Part shown: one piece after another, positions 43,365 through 52,761 of the stretch
How the letters are laid out: the number at the start of each line of letters is the position of its first letter
Position numbering within the stretch: position 1 is the stretch's first letter
From: Mucilaginibacter pedocola
GTDB taxonomy: Bacteria; Bacteroidota; Bacteroidia; Sphingobacteriales; Sphingobacteriaceae
Assembly: GCF_002013915.1 (NCBI RefSeq)
Contig: NZ_MBTF01000001.1
Location: forward strand, 806,001-870,000
Reading direction: 5' to 3'
Length of the DNA stretch: 64,000 nucleotides
The notes under the pieces: model-generated
What the model was told of the DNA's origin: nothing
Databases searched by the model: none
Seen by the model: the letters and a program-made list of their open reading frames with translations, nothing else
Made by a program: the position numbers and the translations under genes

Positions 43365-43941
43365 CCCCACCCGAAATAACGAATTTCATTACATCGGCAG
43401 CGCTTTTATCAATAGGTTTTACTTTATCCGCAGCTACAATAACCACCTGGCCGGCAAAGGAGTACGACCATGGAAAATACACAGCAACATCGCCGGGCAA
43501 GCCGATGGATGCCATATCCTTCTGCACCATAAAGCCTATCTTTTTCAAGCCGTAAGCGTTCATTTCTACCAGTACGGGTTCGTTGAATTTCTTTTCGTCG
43601 CCTACCAGGGCTTCGGTAAGGTCTTTTATAGACGAGTACAGGAATTTGAAAATAGGCAGCCTGTTCAGCCAGCGGTGGAACCAGCCTTTTATCGGGTCGG
43701 TTATAACATTGGTAACCAAAATACCTGCTACCAAAATGATGACGATAACATTGAGGATACCCAAACCGGGGATGTAGATGGGTTTACCATCCTTATCTAC
43801 CCAAAGTTCGGCACTGAGGTTAAGCGCGTTATCAACCGTAGATACCGCCCAAAATATCAGGAAAAACGCGGCACCCAGCGGCACCACAATAAGCATCCCC
43901 TTGATGAAATAATTTAGCAGGACGCGGAACAACCTTTTCAT
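43348..43941 (-). CDS. DUF502 membrane protein
   Basis: 197 residues with two membrane helices near the N-terminus (about 8-32 and 55-80) and a soluble C-terminal part. LFRVLLNYFIKGMLIVVPLG, then GLGILNVIVIILVAG, then LPIFKFLYSSIKDLTEA and MNAYGLKKIGFMVQKD are typical of DUF502. The function is unknown. It is placed 14 nt after murF-alr in a minus-strand operon and overlaps the MFS gene tail. Confidence 0.88.
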   Translation of the reverse strand: MKRLFRVLLNYFIKGMLIVVPLGAAFFLIFWAVSTVDNALNLSAELWVDKDGKPIYIPGLGILNVIVIILVAGILVTNVITDPIKGWFHRWLNRLPIFKFLYSSIKDLTEALVGDEKKFNEPVLVEMNAYGLKKIGFMVQKDMASIGLPGDVAVYFPWSYSFAGQVVIVAADKVKPIDKSAADVMKFVISGGVSGLE

Positions 43942-43955
43942 GCCGCAAATATACG

Positions 43956-46418
43956 CTATTCGTAAAAGTACACCCGCTTTACCCGCTGCGAAATATTTGT
44001 TAAAATTTCATACGGGATGGTGCCTATCTGCTTTGCCAGTTCTTCTATCCGCAGTACATCGTTAAAAACGATAACCTCATCGCCCTCGCGTAGGTTGGGT
44101 ACATCGGTAACATCAATGGCGCACATATCCATAGAGATATTGCCCACGGTAGGCACTTGTACGCCGTTCACCAGCATACGACCAACGCCATTACCAAAGG
44201 CGCGCAGGTAGCCATCGGCATAGCCAATACGTACCGTAGCAATTACACCGTCGCGCTTTAAACTGCCGTTGCGGTTGTAGCCAATGGTATCGTTAGCGGG
44301 CACCTTGCGTACTTGCGATACGGTGGTTTTCAAGGTAGCAACGGGTTGCAGCCCGGCATCGTCGGCAGGTACGGCAGCATCTACCCCGTAGAGGCCAATG
44401 CCTAAACGCACCATATCATACTGTGCATTAGGCCAGCGGGTTATGCCCGATGTATTACTGATATGCTTTAATACTTTATAACCAACGGCTTGCTCTATTT
44501 GCGCAGCGGCTTTGTCGAAAACGCCTATCTGGTGCAGGGTAAACAGATCGTGTTGGGCGGCATCGCTGGCGGCCAAATGCGAGAACACCGAGGCTACTTT
44601 TACATACTTGTTTACCTCCAGCATATCGCAAAGGGTGTCCACATCCTGCGGCTCAAAACCCAGGCGGTGCATGCCGGTATCTATCTTAACGTGTATGGGG
44701 TAATTGCTTACATCGTTCTCCTGCGCAAACTGCACAAACTCATCCAGCAGCCCGAAGCTGTATATCTCCGGTTCTAAACGATAAGCTACCAATTTATCAT
44801 AAGCCAACGGTTCGGGGTTCAGCACTACGATGGGCAGGCTAATGCCGCCCTCGCGCAGCGCAATACCCTCGTCGGTATAGGCCACGGCCAAATAATCCAC
44901 CTTATTGTATTGCAGCATGTTTGCCACCTCGAAGGTGCCGCTGCCGTACGAGAATGCCTTCACCATAGCCATCAGCTTAACGCCCGGCTGTAGTTTAGCC
45001 TTATAATAGTTGAGGTTGCTCAGCAGCGTATTCAGGTTTATTTCTAAAATGGTTTCGTGCGCCTTTTGGCTCAGTACGCGGCTCACCCGTTCAAATTCAA
45101 AACTACGCGAACCTTTTATCAAAATAGTTTCTTCGCGGAAATGCAGCTTGCCAATATCCTGCAGCAAAGCCATAGTATCGGCATAAAAATGCACCTCGGG
45201 CACGCGGAAATATTGCTGATGGGCTACCAGTGCCGCACCAACGCCGATAAAGCGCTCAATACGTTTATCGCTTATCAATTGAGCCACCTGTTTGTACAAG
45301 GCTTCTTCCGACAACCCCGACTGGTAGATATCCGACAGGATGACCGTCTTCTTACTGTGCTGATTCTGCTGCCCCAAAAAGTTCAACGCTATCTCCAGCG
45401 ACTGTACATCGGAGTTGTACGAATCATCAATAATAGAGCAATCGTTTATGCCATGCTTCAGTTCCAGCCGCATACTTACGGGGCTAAGGCGCTCAATGCG
45501 GTCGTCGGCATTAGCGGGGCTGTAGCCCATGGCCAGCATGGTGGCCCAGCAAACAATGGCATTCTCTATCGAAGCATCATCGCGGAAAGGCACCAGGCAC
45601 TCTATCTCCTGCCCTTTGTATTTGCCGCGCAGGTAATATTTATCGGCAATGGTAGTTTCGCTGAATACGTACAGGTCGGCAATTTTGAATTTGCGGCTCC
45701 AGGTGAAGCACTCGGTGGTGCTTAGAGCGGCTTCATGATCGAGCAGTACCTCGTAGTTATAAACCAGCAGGCGGCAGTTCTTAAACAGCTTCAGCTTTTC
45801 CTCCAGCTTGGCGGCGGGCGATGAGAAGCCTTCATCATGCGCGGTGCCCATGTGGGTAAGCACGCCTACCGAGGGCTGTATAATAGCCTCCAGCCGCTCC
45901 ATTTCGCCGGGGGCAGATATACCTGCCTCGAAGATACCGAGGTTATGCCCCTCGTTGAGCTGCCAAACCGACAGCGGCACCCCTATTTGCGAGTTATAGC
46001 TTTTAGGGTTGCGTACAATGTTTTTCTCGGGGCAGAACAGTTGGTACAGCCACTCCTTCACAATGGTTTTGCCATTGCTGCCCGTTACCCCTATCACCTC
46101 CAAATTAAACTGCCTGCGGTGATGTGCGGCTAATTGTTGCAGGGCGGCCAGTACATTGGGTACTACCAAAAAGCTGGCATCGGGCATTACGGTATCGGGC
46201 TGTGCGTTCACCACAAAGCTGCGCACGCTGGCAGTATAGGCATCGGCAATAAACTCGTGCCCGTTGCGGCGGGCGCTCAGCGCAAAGAAAAGCGACGATG
46301 CCGGGTAGGTAATGCGGCGGCTATCCGTCAGCAAAACGCTGATGGCGCTATCGTCTGCAAGGTTACCTTCGGCACCAATAATGCCCTTTATTTCGCTTAA
46401 CCGGTAGATGTTCTGCAT
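43956..46418 (-). CDS. murF-alr: Bifunctional MurF ligase-alanine racemase fusion
   Basis: 820 residues from the ATG at 46418; the longer start adds a hydrophobic 32-residue head overlapping recX's upstream region. The MurF half (about 1-450) adds D-Ala-D-Ala to the peptidoglycan precursor and contains the ATP loop GVTGSNGKTIVKEW and the central DSYNSDVQSLEIALNF. The racemase half (about 460-820) has the PLP lysine in LMAMVKAFSYGSGTFEVA, SNTSGITRWPNAQYDMVRLGIGLYG, and the catalytic Tyr in DTIGYNRNGSL. The fusion is characteristic of Bacteroidota and links D-Ala supply to its use. Confidence 0.96.
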   Translation of the reverse strand: MQNIYRLSEIKGIIGAEGNLADDSAISVLLTDSRRITYPASSLFFALSARRNGHEFIADAYTASVRSFVVNAQPDTVMPDASFLVVPNVLAALQQLAAHHRRQFNLEVIGVTGSNGKTIVKEWLYQLFCPEKNIVRNPKSYNSQIGVPLSVWQLNEGHNLGIFEAGISAPGEMERLEAIIQPSVGVLTHMGTAHDEGFSSPAAKLEEKLKLFKNCRLLVYNYEVLLDHEAALSTTECFTWSRKFKIADLYVFSETTIADKYYLRGKYKGQEIECLVPFRDDASIENAIVCWATMLAMGYSPANADDRIERLSPVSMRLELKHGINDCSIIDDSYNSDVQSLEIALNFLGQQNQHSKKTVILSDIYQSGLSEEALYKQVAQLISDKRIERFIGVGAALVAHQQYFRVPEVHFYADTMALLQDIGKLHFREETILIKGSRSFEFERVSRVLSQKAHETILEINLNTLLSNLNYYKAKLQPGVKLMAMVKAFSYGSGTFEVANMLQYNKVDYLAVAYTDEGIALREGGISLPIVVLNPEPLAYDKLVAYRLEPEIYSFGLLDEFVQFAQENDVSNYPIHVKIDTGMHRLGFEPQDVDTLCDMLEVNKYVKVASVFSHLAASDAAQHDLFTLHQIGVFDKAAAQIEQAVGYKVLKHISNTSGITRWPNAQYDMVRLGIGLYGVDAAVPADDAGLQPVATLKTTVSQVRKVPANDTIGYNRNGSLKRDGVIATVRIGYADGYLRAFGNGVGRMLVNGVQVPTVGNISMDMCAIDVTDVPNLREGDEVIVFNDVLRIEELAKQIGTIPYEILTNISQRVKRVYFYE

Positions 46419-46470
46419 GGCACGAATTTGCTTATATTTCTGCGAATAGAAGAATTTTAACGAATTTTGG

Positions 46471-46956
46471 TTGATGGATAACCCCCAAAAACCGAAGATA
46501 ACCGACCCGGCCACGGGCCTTAAAAAAGCCGAACACTACTGCGCCTACCAGGAACGCTCGCAGCAGGAAGTGCGCGACAAACTGTATGAATGGGGCCTGT
46601 ACACCACCGCCGTAGAGAACATTATTACACAACTGATAGAAAGCAACTTTTTGAACGAGGAACGCTTTGCCAAGGCCTATACAAGCGGCAAATTCAACCA
46701 GAAGCATTGGGGGCGCATTAAAATAAAGCAGGGGCTAAAGCAAAAGAACGTATCACCGATACTCATAAAAAAGGCACTGCAAACCCTCGACCTCGACGAT
46801 TATATAGCCACCCTCACCCGCTTGATTACCAAAAAAGCCGGCACCGTGGCCGAAAGCAATACTGCCAAACGCAATTATAAACTGCAGCAATACGCCCTGA
46901 GCCGTGGTTTTGAACCCGAGCTTACCATGGAGGTTTTGAAAAACAGCGGTTTATAA
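46471..46956 (+). CDS. recX: Regulatory protein RecX
   Basis: 161 residues. RecX binds and destabilises RecA filaments. The three tandem three-helix motifs are visible: HYCAYQERSQQEVRDKLYEWG, ESNFLNEERFAKAYTSGKFNQ and HWGRIKIKQGLKQKNVSPILI. It is divergent from murF-alr and followed by a clear promoter for the tRNA genes. No recA gene is nearby. Confidence 0.9.
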   Translation: MMDNPQKPKITDPATGLKKAEHYCAYQERSQQEVRDKLYEWGLYTTAVENIITQLIESNFLNEERFAKAYTSGKFNQKHWGRIKIKQGLKQKNVSPILIKKALQTLDLDDYIATLTRLITKKAGTVAESNTAKRNYKLQQYALSRGFEPELTMEVLKNSGL

Positions 46957-46984
46957 AAAACTTTAAAAAAAGTTAAATTTTTAC

Positions 46985-47014
46985 TTGCAGAGCACCTAAT
47001 TCTGTCTATATTTG
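46985..47014 (+). promoter_or_regulatory. Bacteroidota-type promoter of the tRNA-Gly gene
   Basis: TTG at 46985-46987 and TATATTTG at 47007-47014 are separated by 19 nt, the exact spacing of the Bacteroidota sigma factor consensus (TTG, 19-21 nt, TAnnTTTG). The mature tRNA begins 65 nt downstream. Confidence 0.8.
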
Positions 47015-47079
47015 CACTCCCGCAAACGAGATAGGCAAACGGACAAAAACGGAAGCCGAAGTTTAAAGGAAATACCAAC

Positions 47080-47152
<73 letters not shown>

Positions 47153-47228
47153 CAAATCCCTTCCCTCAACCCGAAGGGATTTATTTTTGAAAGGTTAATT
47201 TCCCGCACAAGGCCGGGAAAACCTCCAG

Positions 47229-47313
47229 GCTCAGATGGTGGAACTGGTAGACACGCAGGACTTAAAATCCTGTTCCCGTTAACGGAGTGCGGGTTCGATT
47301 CCCGCTCTGAGTA
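47229..47313 (+). tRNA. tRNA-Leu (TAA)
   Basis: 85 nt with a long variable arm (CGTTAACGG), which fits a class II tRNA. Anticodon loop ACTTAAAAT with TAA; T-arm GGTTCGATTCCCG; acceptor GCTCAGA/TCTGAGT with a G-U first pair. An accessory region starts right after this gene. Confidence 0.93.
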
Positions 47314-47323
47314 CTTGAAAATG

Positions 47324-47359
47324 AGGCAGTTACGCGAAAAAGCGCTAACTGCCTTTTTG
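47324..47359 (+). terminator. Terminator after tRNA-Leu
   Basis: AGGCAGTTACGCG and GCGCTAACTGCCT form a stem around a short A-rich loop, followed by T5. Confidence 0.82.
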
Positions 47360-47431
47360 CTTGGTCGAACATTGGCGGAACATTTCATGTGATGCGCCTT
47401 GTTACGGCAAAATTTGTACTTCTTAAGTATT

Positions 47432-47980
47432 TTAATGCAATTCTGAACCGATAATTGAAACCAGTTCTGCGAAAAATCCTTCTCCTTTGGTTCTGATATA
47501 TTCGACAATTGCTTGGTTTTCTAAAACTTCTTTAGGGCAATGGGCTTTTAAGGAAAGGTACTCTGAATATTTATGATGGTCTAAATCGGCAACCGATAAT
47601 ATTTCTCTAACGTCGATATTATATTTAGATCCTAATTCGTTTTGTACCTCTGATGTCAAAAACACTTCCTTTTCAGGTGGAAGGGTGCCAGGAAACTTAA
47701 AAAGTTTGGTAGATTTATTTTCGCCTTGGTCCGCATCTCTGATTGCTATAGCTCTATGTCCAGCGTCAATCAAATACTCTGTCAATTGTCGAACAGCGGT
47801 AGCATCACCAACAGGATGTATTCCGATCGAGGAAATCAGTTCTGGAAACCGTTGCCTTAAAATTTCCGTCAATAAAGATTTTGCAAATTTATCTTCGACT
47901 AATATTTCCATGGCATGTTCACGCCCGTCGCTTAACAATGACTTGGCTCTATAGGCACTCACGCGATCTATTACCTTCAC
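47432..47980 (-). CDS. TOPRIM-type C-terminal half of an OLD-family nuclease (frameshifted)
   Basis: 182 residues as read from the GTG at 47980. EILVEDKFAKSLLTEIL is the first TOPRIM acid motif and AIAIRDADQGE the DxD motif, as in OLD/Gabija-type nucleases. The frame stays open upstream past the GTG (LIRNRSGV) as far as the end of the ATPase gene. One extra T in the T5 run at 48000-48004 would join the two into one protein: STMLEALRSF-LIRNRSGVKVIDR. Reading the two ORFs as one interrupted AAA-TOPRIM gene is therefore favoured over two genes. The residues around DADQGE are intact. Confidence 0.8.
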   Translation of the reverse strand: MKVIDRVSAYRAKSLLSDGREHAMEILVEDKFAKSLLTEILRQRFPELISSIGIHPVGDATAVRQLTEYLIDAGHRAIAIRDADQGENKSTKLFKFPGTLPPEKEVFLTSEVQNELGSKYNIDVREILSVADLDHHKYSEYLSLKAHCPKEVLENQAIVEYIRTKGEGFFAELVSIIGSELH

Positions 47981-47997
47981 GCCCGACCTATTTCTTA

Positions 47998-48864
47998 TTA
48001 AAAACTTCGTAATGCTTCAAGCATTGTACTTGAATGCGTTGATAAAATAACCTGATGCCCTTTTCTAATACAGATATCCATTAAGTACTTAATAAATTTA
48101 TATTGGGCATCACCATGGAGTGAAGTTTCAGGCTCTTCGAATACAAATAAGCTATTGTTTGGTTCATTCTCTAAAAGATCTATCATATACAATAATCGAC
48201 CTTCACCAAAACCCATGTTATTTTCCGAATAAGTGTAGCCATAGCGAGAAAGCATTCCAATCTCGTTGGTTTTACCATCGGCTTGCATACCTTGAAACCA
48301 AACTTCGTCATAATCTGAATTCAAGATTTGTTTTACGTGTAAATGAATTTCAGGCGTTATAACTCGTTTGGCGGTAAGAACCATTCTTTCATTTTTATAA
48401 ATTTTATTACCTCTACTTTCAATCTTAGGTATATATGCTGCAAATCCCACGTAGAAACAATGTCGTTCAGGTTGTCTTTTGTACCCAGACCATTCAACTC
48501 TTTGACGTGATACCGTCAGATTTTGAAGAGTAGAAGTATTTGTAGAATATTTATAAATGACTTTCGCATTCGAGATAAATGGTGCTGGATCTAAGCTTGC
48601 TGATTGAGGAAAGAAATCCTTTATGTACTTTCTTTTGTAAATCCTATCCGTGCTTGGGGTCTTATAAGCACAAACGGCAATTTGCCCGATAGTACTTTTA
48701 CCAGCGCCGTTAAATCCACTTATTGCAGTAATTGGGAATTCAAAGTTTATCGTTTCAGTTATACCTCTAAAACCTTCAATAGTTATTTCTTTTAAAAATG
48801 CTCCAAAATTCCGATAAATACTGCTATTGAATTTACTGAGTAGCGCGCTTCTGACGTCCGACAT
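47998..48864 (-). CDS. OLD-family ABC/AAA15 ATPase domain (frameshifted N-terminal half)
   Basis: 288 residues. Walker A GFNGAGKST near residue 50, an ABC-like signature GFGEGRLLYMID, Walker B SLFVFEEPETSLH, and the H-loop ILSTHSSTM at the end. The long coiled-coil arms of SMC-like relatives are missing, as is normal for OLD. This ATPase plus the TOPRIM half just downstream is the layout of OLD nucleases and of AAA+TOPRIM phage-defence proteins (OLD, Gabija GajA, PARIS). It sits directly beside tRNA-Leu, a common insertion place. The function as a defence nuclease is inference. Confidence 0.82.
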   Translation of the reverse strand: MSDVRSALLSKFNSSIYRNFGAFLKEITIEGFRGITETINFEFPITAISGFNGAGKSTIGQIAVCAYKTPSTDRIYKRKYIKDFFPQSASLDPAPFISNAKVIYKYSTNTSTLQNLTVSRQRVEWSGYKRQPERHCFYVGFAAYIPKIESRGNKIYKNERMVLTAKRVITPEIHLHVKQILNSDYDEVWFQGMQADGKTNEIGMLSRYGYTYSENNMGFGEGRLLYMIDLLENEPNNSLFVFEEPETSLHGDAQYKFIKYLMDICIRKGHQVILSTHSSTMLEALRSF

Positions 48865-49119
48865 ATTAGTTTCTCTTAGTTAAATACAATGAACAAATTT
48901 TTTATTACTCATCCCAATAAGGATAAATGTAGATATTTTTCCTTTAGGCATGATCTGTATATTATTCTATATTTTTAGCAGAATACTTGATTATCTCTTA
49001 AATATCAACAAATCTTGTTAATTCTTGGGGACATTTATTACCATATAATCGCGTAGTTCTACGTATTTTTTCAAACACCTCTATTTTTTATTTTGCTGGT
49101 CTAAATCATCACAATAAGC

Positions 49120-49389
49120 ATGGAGGTTATTTGCCTTGAAGAACCCGCATTCTATCAACTGATCGAAAAAGTTGTCGCTCGCATCCAGGACGAAAAATAT
49201 ATCAAAGAGGAACTTTGGCTGACAGGCGAACAAGCCATGAAAAAACTTGGCATCTCCAGTAAAACCACATTGTTTAAAATCCGCGATAGCGGGCAAATAA
49301 GGTTCGTCTACGCATCTCCGCGTGTAATCCTGTATGAAACCGCCTCAATTAATGAGTATCTCTCTAACAACGCAAAAGACACCTTTTAA
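49120..49389 (+). CDS. Helix-turn-helix (excisionase-like) DNA-binding protein
   Basis: 89 residues. The core WLTGEQAMKKLGISSKTTLFKIRDSGQIRF with ILYETASINEYL is the HTH_17/MerR-like fold that Bacteroidota mobile elements carry as excisionase or regulator. It begins a two-gene unit: the next gene starts 3 nt after its stop. The 255-nt AT-rich gap before it (48865-49119) shows no gene. Confidence 0.82.
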   Translation: MEVICLEEPAFYQLIEKVVARIQDEKYIKEELWLTGEQAMKKLGISSKTTLFKIRDSGQIRFVYASPRVILYETASINEYLSNNAKDTF

Positions 49390-49392
49390 GCC

Positions 49393-49803
49393 ATGGCAGC
49401 AAGTGAAGAAGAAAAACGTATCGCCCGTGCATATAATGTTGGTACAATCCTAAGCATCTATGAACCTAAATTGCTGGAGCAAATCATTCGGAACAACAAA
49501 AATAACGCGTTTGTCCGGACGATGGCGATTGCCAAAGATCACAACGAGTTTAGTCAAGGCATCCCTCGCAAAGACTTTAACACTGAATACAAAAACGGTT
49601 TCAATAATGCTCATGCCCTTTCCAAACAAGACCCAAAACTGCTTGATAAAATGTTATCATCAAAAGAACTGCACAATGATTTTAAAAGGGGTTTGGCGGA
49701 CGGCAAACACGAATACAAAATACGTGAGAGCATGAACCGCATGAAAGAGGAACGCGAAGCAAAGCAGAGGAATATCGATAAAGATTATGGGATCGGTTAT
49801 TAG
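49393..49803 (+). CDS. Hypothetical protein with internal duplication
   Basis: 136 residues, hydrophilic, with no signal or membrane segment. Two halves look alike: residues about 14-55 (YNVGTILSIYEPKLLEQII..HNEFSQG) and about 66-105 (YKNGFNNAHALSKQDPKLLDKML..HNDFKRG). Each has a YxxGxxxx, a PKLL core and an HNxF motif. The charged tail (NRMKEEREAKQRNIDKDYG) is predicted to be helical. It is linked to the HTH gene. I recognise no family. Confidence 0.7.
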   Translation: MAASEEEKRIARAYNVGTILSIYEPKLLEQIIRNNKNNAFVRTMAIAKDHNEFSQGIPRKDFNTEYKNGFNNAHALSKQDPKLLDKMLSSKELHNDFKRGLADGKHEYKIRESMNRMKEEREAKQRNIDKDYGIGY

Positions 49804-49879
49804 TTTATCCGTGTATTGCATTTAGTATATTCGCTTCAAGTCAGTCTAAAAACGACAGATAATCTCGCGACCATCCTTT

Positions 49880-51040
49880 ATGAATACAAAAGAATTATTT
49901 GACCATCCAATATTCGATTTCCCATCGAAAACTAAATCTTCATTTCAAAGTCATCTGATTGCATCATTTGAAACGTATTTAGGGTTACTCAAATTAGTCG
50001 ACGACGACTATTCATCGTTAATTGCACAGGATTTAGATAAAATAATAGAAGCCTGCAACTTGCTCGAAGAAGTGGTGGATAGTTATTTGCATGGAAAACT
50101 GGCAAGTGCGTATCACATTTTTGCCAAGTTGATGGAGAACATGCCTGATTATCTGATCCCACCTAATAAAAACCTACATATTGACACACATGATAATTTT
50201 TTATTTAAGGCTCGCCAGGAATTTACAAAAGACTTAGGCATTAAGGAAATGTTTCACATTCCTTTCGAAAAAAGGCATATCGTTAAAACCAATAGATTTA
50301 GCTTGAGTGGCTTGCCATGCATATATCTATCCAATTCGGTTCATACGTGTTGGGAAGAATTAGATCGACCTGTATTCTCTCAAATGGCTGTATCTCGATT
50401 TAAAACAAATCATTTCAAATACCTTGACCTATCCGTTAACTATAAATTTCTAAAGATGTATTTTGTTCCTAAATGGAAAGAACAAGAAAAAATAATTAGT
50501 GATGGTGTTGCAGGAGCTCACAAACTTGCCTTTGTTAAATTTATAAACCTATTTCCTTTGTATATAGCTTGTTATACAAAAGTTCGATACGGAGATGCCA
50601 CTTTTAAACCGGAATATATAATCCCTCAAATGCTCATGCAGTGGGTCGCTGAAACATCTGAATTTCAAGGCGTAGTTTATAATTCTACAAAAACTAAGGC
50701 GATTAATAATGACGAGCTGTTCAACAACCAATTTTTAAATTACGCCATTCCTGTAAAAACGAGCATGAACGAAGGTTTTTGCGAATATCTTTCCAAGAAT
50801 GTTTATTTAACTAGTCCGATAAGTTGGGAAATGTTAAACATTAGCGAGCCAAAATTCACGATCGAAGACTTAGACTTTACTAAGGAGATCCTCGGCAAAG
50901 TAATGCCCCCTCCACCAATTTTACATCTCAATTTGATCGATACCCAGCGTCAGTTATACTGGAATACTGCTTTTGGTAAATTAGAACAGTTTCTATTCAA
51001 AATGTCTTTGAAGAATGTGGAAGGGCATCCTATAAGCTAA
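49880..51040 (+). CDS. RES-domain protein (orphan toxin-like)
   Basis: 386 residues. The middle (about 135-170) shows the RES pattern: RFSLSGLPCIYLSNSVHTCWEELD, with the conserved Arg, Ser and Glu that form an NAD+-degrading site in RES toxins. The N-terminal 130 residues form a helical domain and the C-terminal 200 residues are long for the family. The usual Xre-type antitoxin gene is not adjacent, so the protein may be controlled in another way or serve another role, such as abortive infection. It lies in the accessory region next to the integrase. Confidence 0.75.
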   Translation: MNTKELFDHPIFDFPSKTKSSFQSHLIASFETYLGLLKLVDDDYSSLIAQDLDKIIEACNLLEEVVDSYLHGKLASAYHIFAKLMENMPDYLIPPNKNLHIDTHDNFLFKARQEFTKDLGIKEMFHIPFEKRHIVKTNRFSLSGLPCIYLSNSVHTCWEELDRPVFSQMAVSRFKTNHFKYLDLSVNYKFLKMYFVPKWKEQEKIISDGVAGAHKLAFVKFINLFPLYIACYTKVRYGDATFKPEYIIPQMLMQWVAETSEFQGVVYNSTKTKAINNDELFNNQFLNYAIPVKTSMNEGFCEYLSKNVYLTSPISWEMLNISEPKFTIEDLDFTKEILGKVMPPPPILHLNLIDTQRQLYWNTAFGKLEQFLFKMSLKNVEGHPIS

Positions 51041-51420
51041 AATCAAACTTGCTTGTTATTGCGTTATGCTTATTTTATTGGTATTGTGGGAAACGTTCCA
51101 CGGTTGGTGCCTAAATTAAAGGGGACACAAACGGGGGGACCAAGCCGAACCAGCAACCAAATTTCTGCAACCAAATTAAGAGTATAATTTATGTCTAACC
51201 TCTCCCGCAAGGGGAGCAATCCTAAAGACCAAGGAAGCACAAAAGCGAATGAAAGTCATGTTTTCGTTCAAAATATTGCCTACTTGACAATTAGGAATAA
51301 ATGCCTATACTCGGGTACAATCAGCAGTTTTGGGGGAACAAATCGCGATAGCTATGCAGCTATCGGGCGCGTTCTTGCTGTTTCTTTTTTTAACCAACAA
51401 TTCGAAAAGGAACAAGAGCA

Positions 51421-52761
51421 ATGCCTCTTAACGATCTGCAATGCCGCAACGCCAAGCCACAACCTAATAAATACCGCCTCTATGACGATGGAGGACTCTA
51501 CCTCGAAGTCATGCCCAATGGCAGCAAATACTGGCGGTACAAGTACCGTATCGATGGCAAGGAGAAACGCCTGGCGTTAGGCATCTATCCTGAGGTGCCG
51601 CTGATGCAAGCCCGTAACCTGCAAGAGGTTGCAAAGAAACAAAAACAGAAAGGCTTTGATCCGGTGTTTTTAAAGCTGGCAGACAAGCAACGCGCAAAGG
51701 ACGACCGCAGCCAAACACTGGAAGTATTAGGGCGCGAATGGTACGAACTGAACCGCGCAAAATGGAAACCCGGATTTGCGCGCGAGGTACTGAAACGTTT
51801 AGAAAACCACCTGTTCCCCAAACTGGGTAGGTTTCCAATGCGCCAGCTAACGACCGGCGAATTATACGATTGCATCAAAGGTATTGAACAAAAAGCGCCG
51901 CATATGGCGAAACGTTGCCGCCAGTACCTGAGCCAGATATTTTGCTTTGGCGTACAGACAGACCGCGCTGAGCGAGATATCACGATTGAGCTTAAAGGCG
52001 CTATTACCACCCCAAAGGTAAAGCATCGCCGTTCGATGGATATTGACGAGCTGCCGGCGTTTTTAAAGGTGCTTGAAAGCCGCAAAGACGAAATATCCCC
52101 TGTCGCTTATTACGCCGTGCGCATCATGCTTAAAACGTTTGTACGGCGTACAGAATTAATGACTGCCGGTTGGTGTGAGTTTGATTTTGATAACGCGATG
52201 TGGACGGTGACGGCATTGCGTATGAAAATGCAGCGCGAGCATCTGGTGCCATTATCGAGGCAGGTTATTGCCGATTTAAAGGCTTTACACGCACTTACTG
52301 GACATACGCCGTATTTGTTCCCGAGCCTTATTGCACGTGGAGAATTCACCAGTATGAGCCTTATCCAGGAAAGCCTTATTACACTGGACTATGGCGATAA
52401 AATGAGTTGCCACGGGTTCAGGGCGCTTGCCATGGGCGTGTGCAAGGAAAAGCTCAAATACCAGCATGAGATTCCCGACCGCCAACTGGCACACGTTCCG
52501 CAGAGTGAGATCGACCGGGCGTATGATCGGGCGAAGTACCTCGACGAACGTACAGAGATGATGCAGCGCTATGCTGATTATCTCGACCAACAATTAAGAA
52601 CAACCCCATCCCCTACCGATACACAACAAAGGACTATTTATCACCATGACTACCGACCACAACAACCAACCTATGCAACCATCCAATACGCAAGCCAACC
52701 CGCCTCATTTAGGGTACTGGCAGCTTCCTTCGATCCTCAAATTCCTGGACAATCTGGGTAA
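51421..52761 (+). CDS. int: P4-type tyrosine integrase
   Basis: 446 residues. N-terminal DUF4102-like arm-binding domain (CRNAKPQPNKYRLYDDGGLYLEV..YRIDGKEKRLALGIYPEVPL), core-binding domain near 105-200, and catalytic domain with Arg in FVRRTELMTAGW, HGFRALAMG (HxxR) and the nucleophile Tyr probably in AYDRAKYLDER. An AAAAGGA box lies 15 nt upstream of the ATG. The C-terminal 45 residues are a low-complexity tail, and the AlpA-like gene overlaps them. It inserts its element into tRNA or other sites. The 380-nt gap before it (51041-51420) is non-coding and contains no tRNA repeat that I can see. Confidence 0.9.
   Translation: MPLNDLQCRNAKPQPNKYRLYDDGGLYLEVMPNGSKYWRYKYRIDGKEKRLALGIYPEVPLMQARNLQEVAKKQKQKGFDPVFLKLADKQRAKDDRSQTLEVLGREWYELNRAKWKPGFAREVLKRLENHLFPKLGRFPMRQLTTGELYDCIKGIEQKAPHMAKRCRQYLSQIFCFGVQTDRAERDITIELKGAITTPKVKHRRSMDIDELPAFLKVLESRKDEISPVAYYAVRIMLKTFVRRTELMTAGWCEFDFDNAMWTVTALRMKMQREHLVPLSRQVIADLKALHALTGHTPYLFPSLIARGEFTSMSLIQESLITLDYGDKMSCHGFRALAMGVCKEKLKYQHEIPDRQLAHVPQSEIDRAYDRAKYLDERTEMMQRYADYLDQQLRTTPSPTDTQQRTIYHHDYRPQQPTYATIQYASQPASFRVLAASFDPQIPGQSG

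Noticed and set aside
47229..51420. Insertion-site duplication of the tRNA-Leu 3' end near the integrase
   Set aside because: I searched for a second copy of the tRNA-Leu end upstream of the integrase and did not see one, so the element boundary is not settled.
51191..51580. Open reading frame before and overlapping the integrase gene
   Set aside because: It overlaps the integrase start in another frame, has no recognisable domain and a composition unlike neighbouring proteins; the integrase start is better supported.
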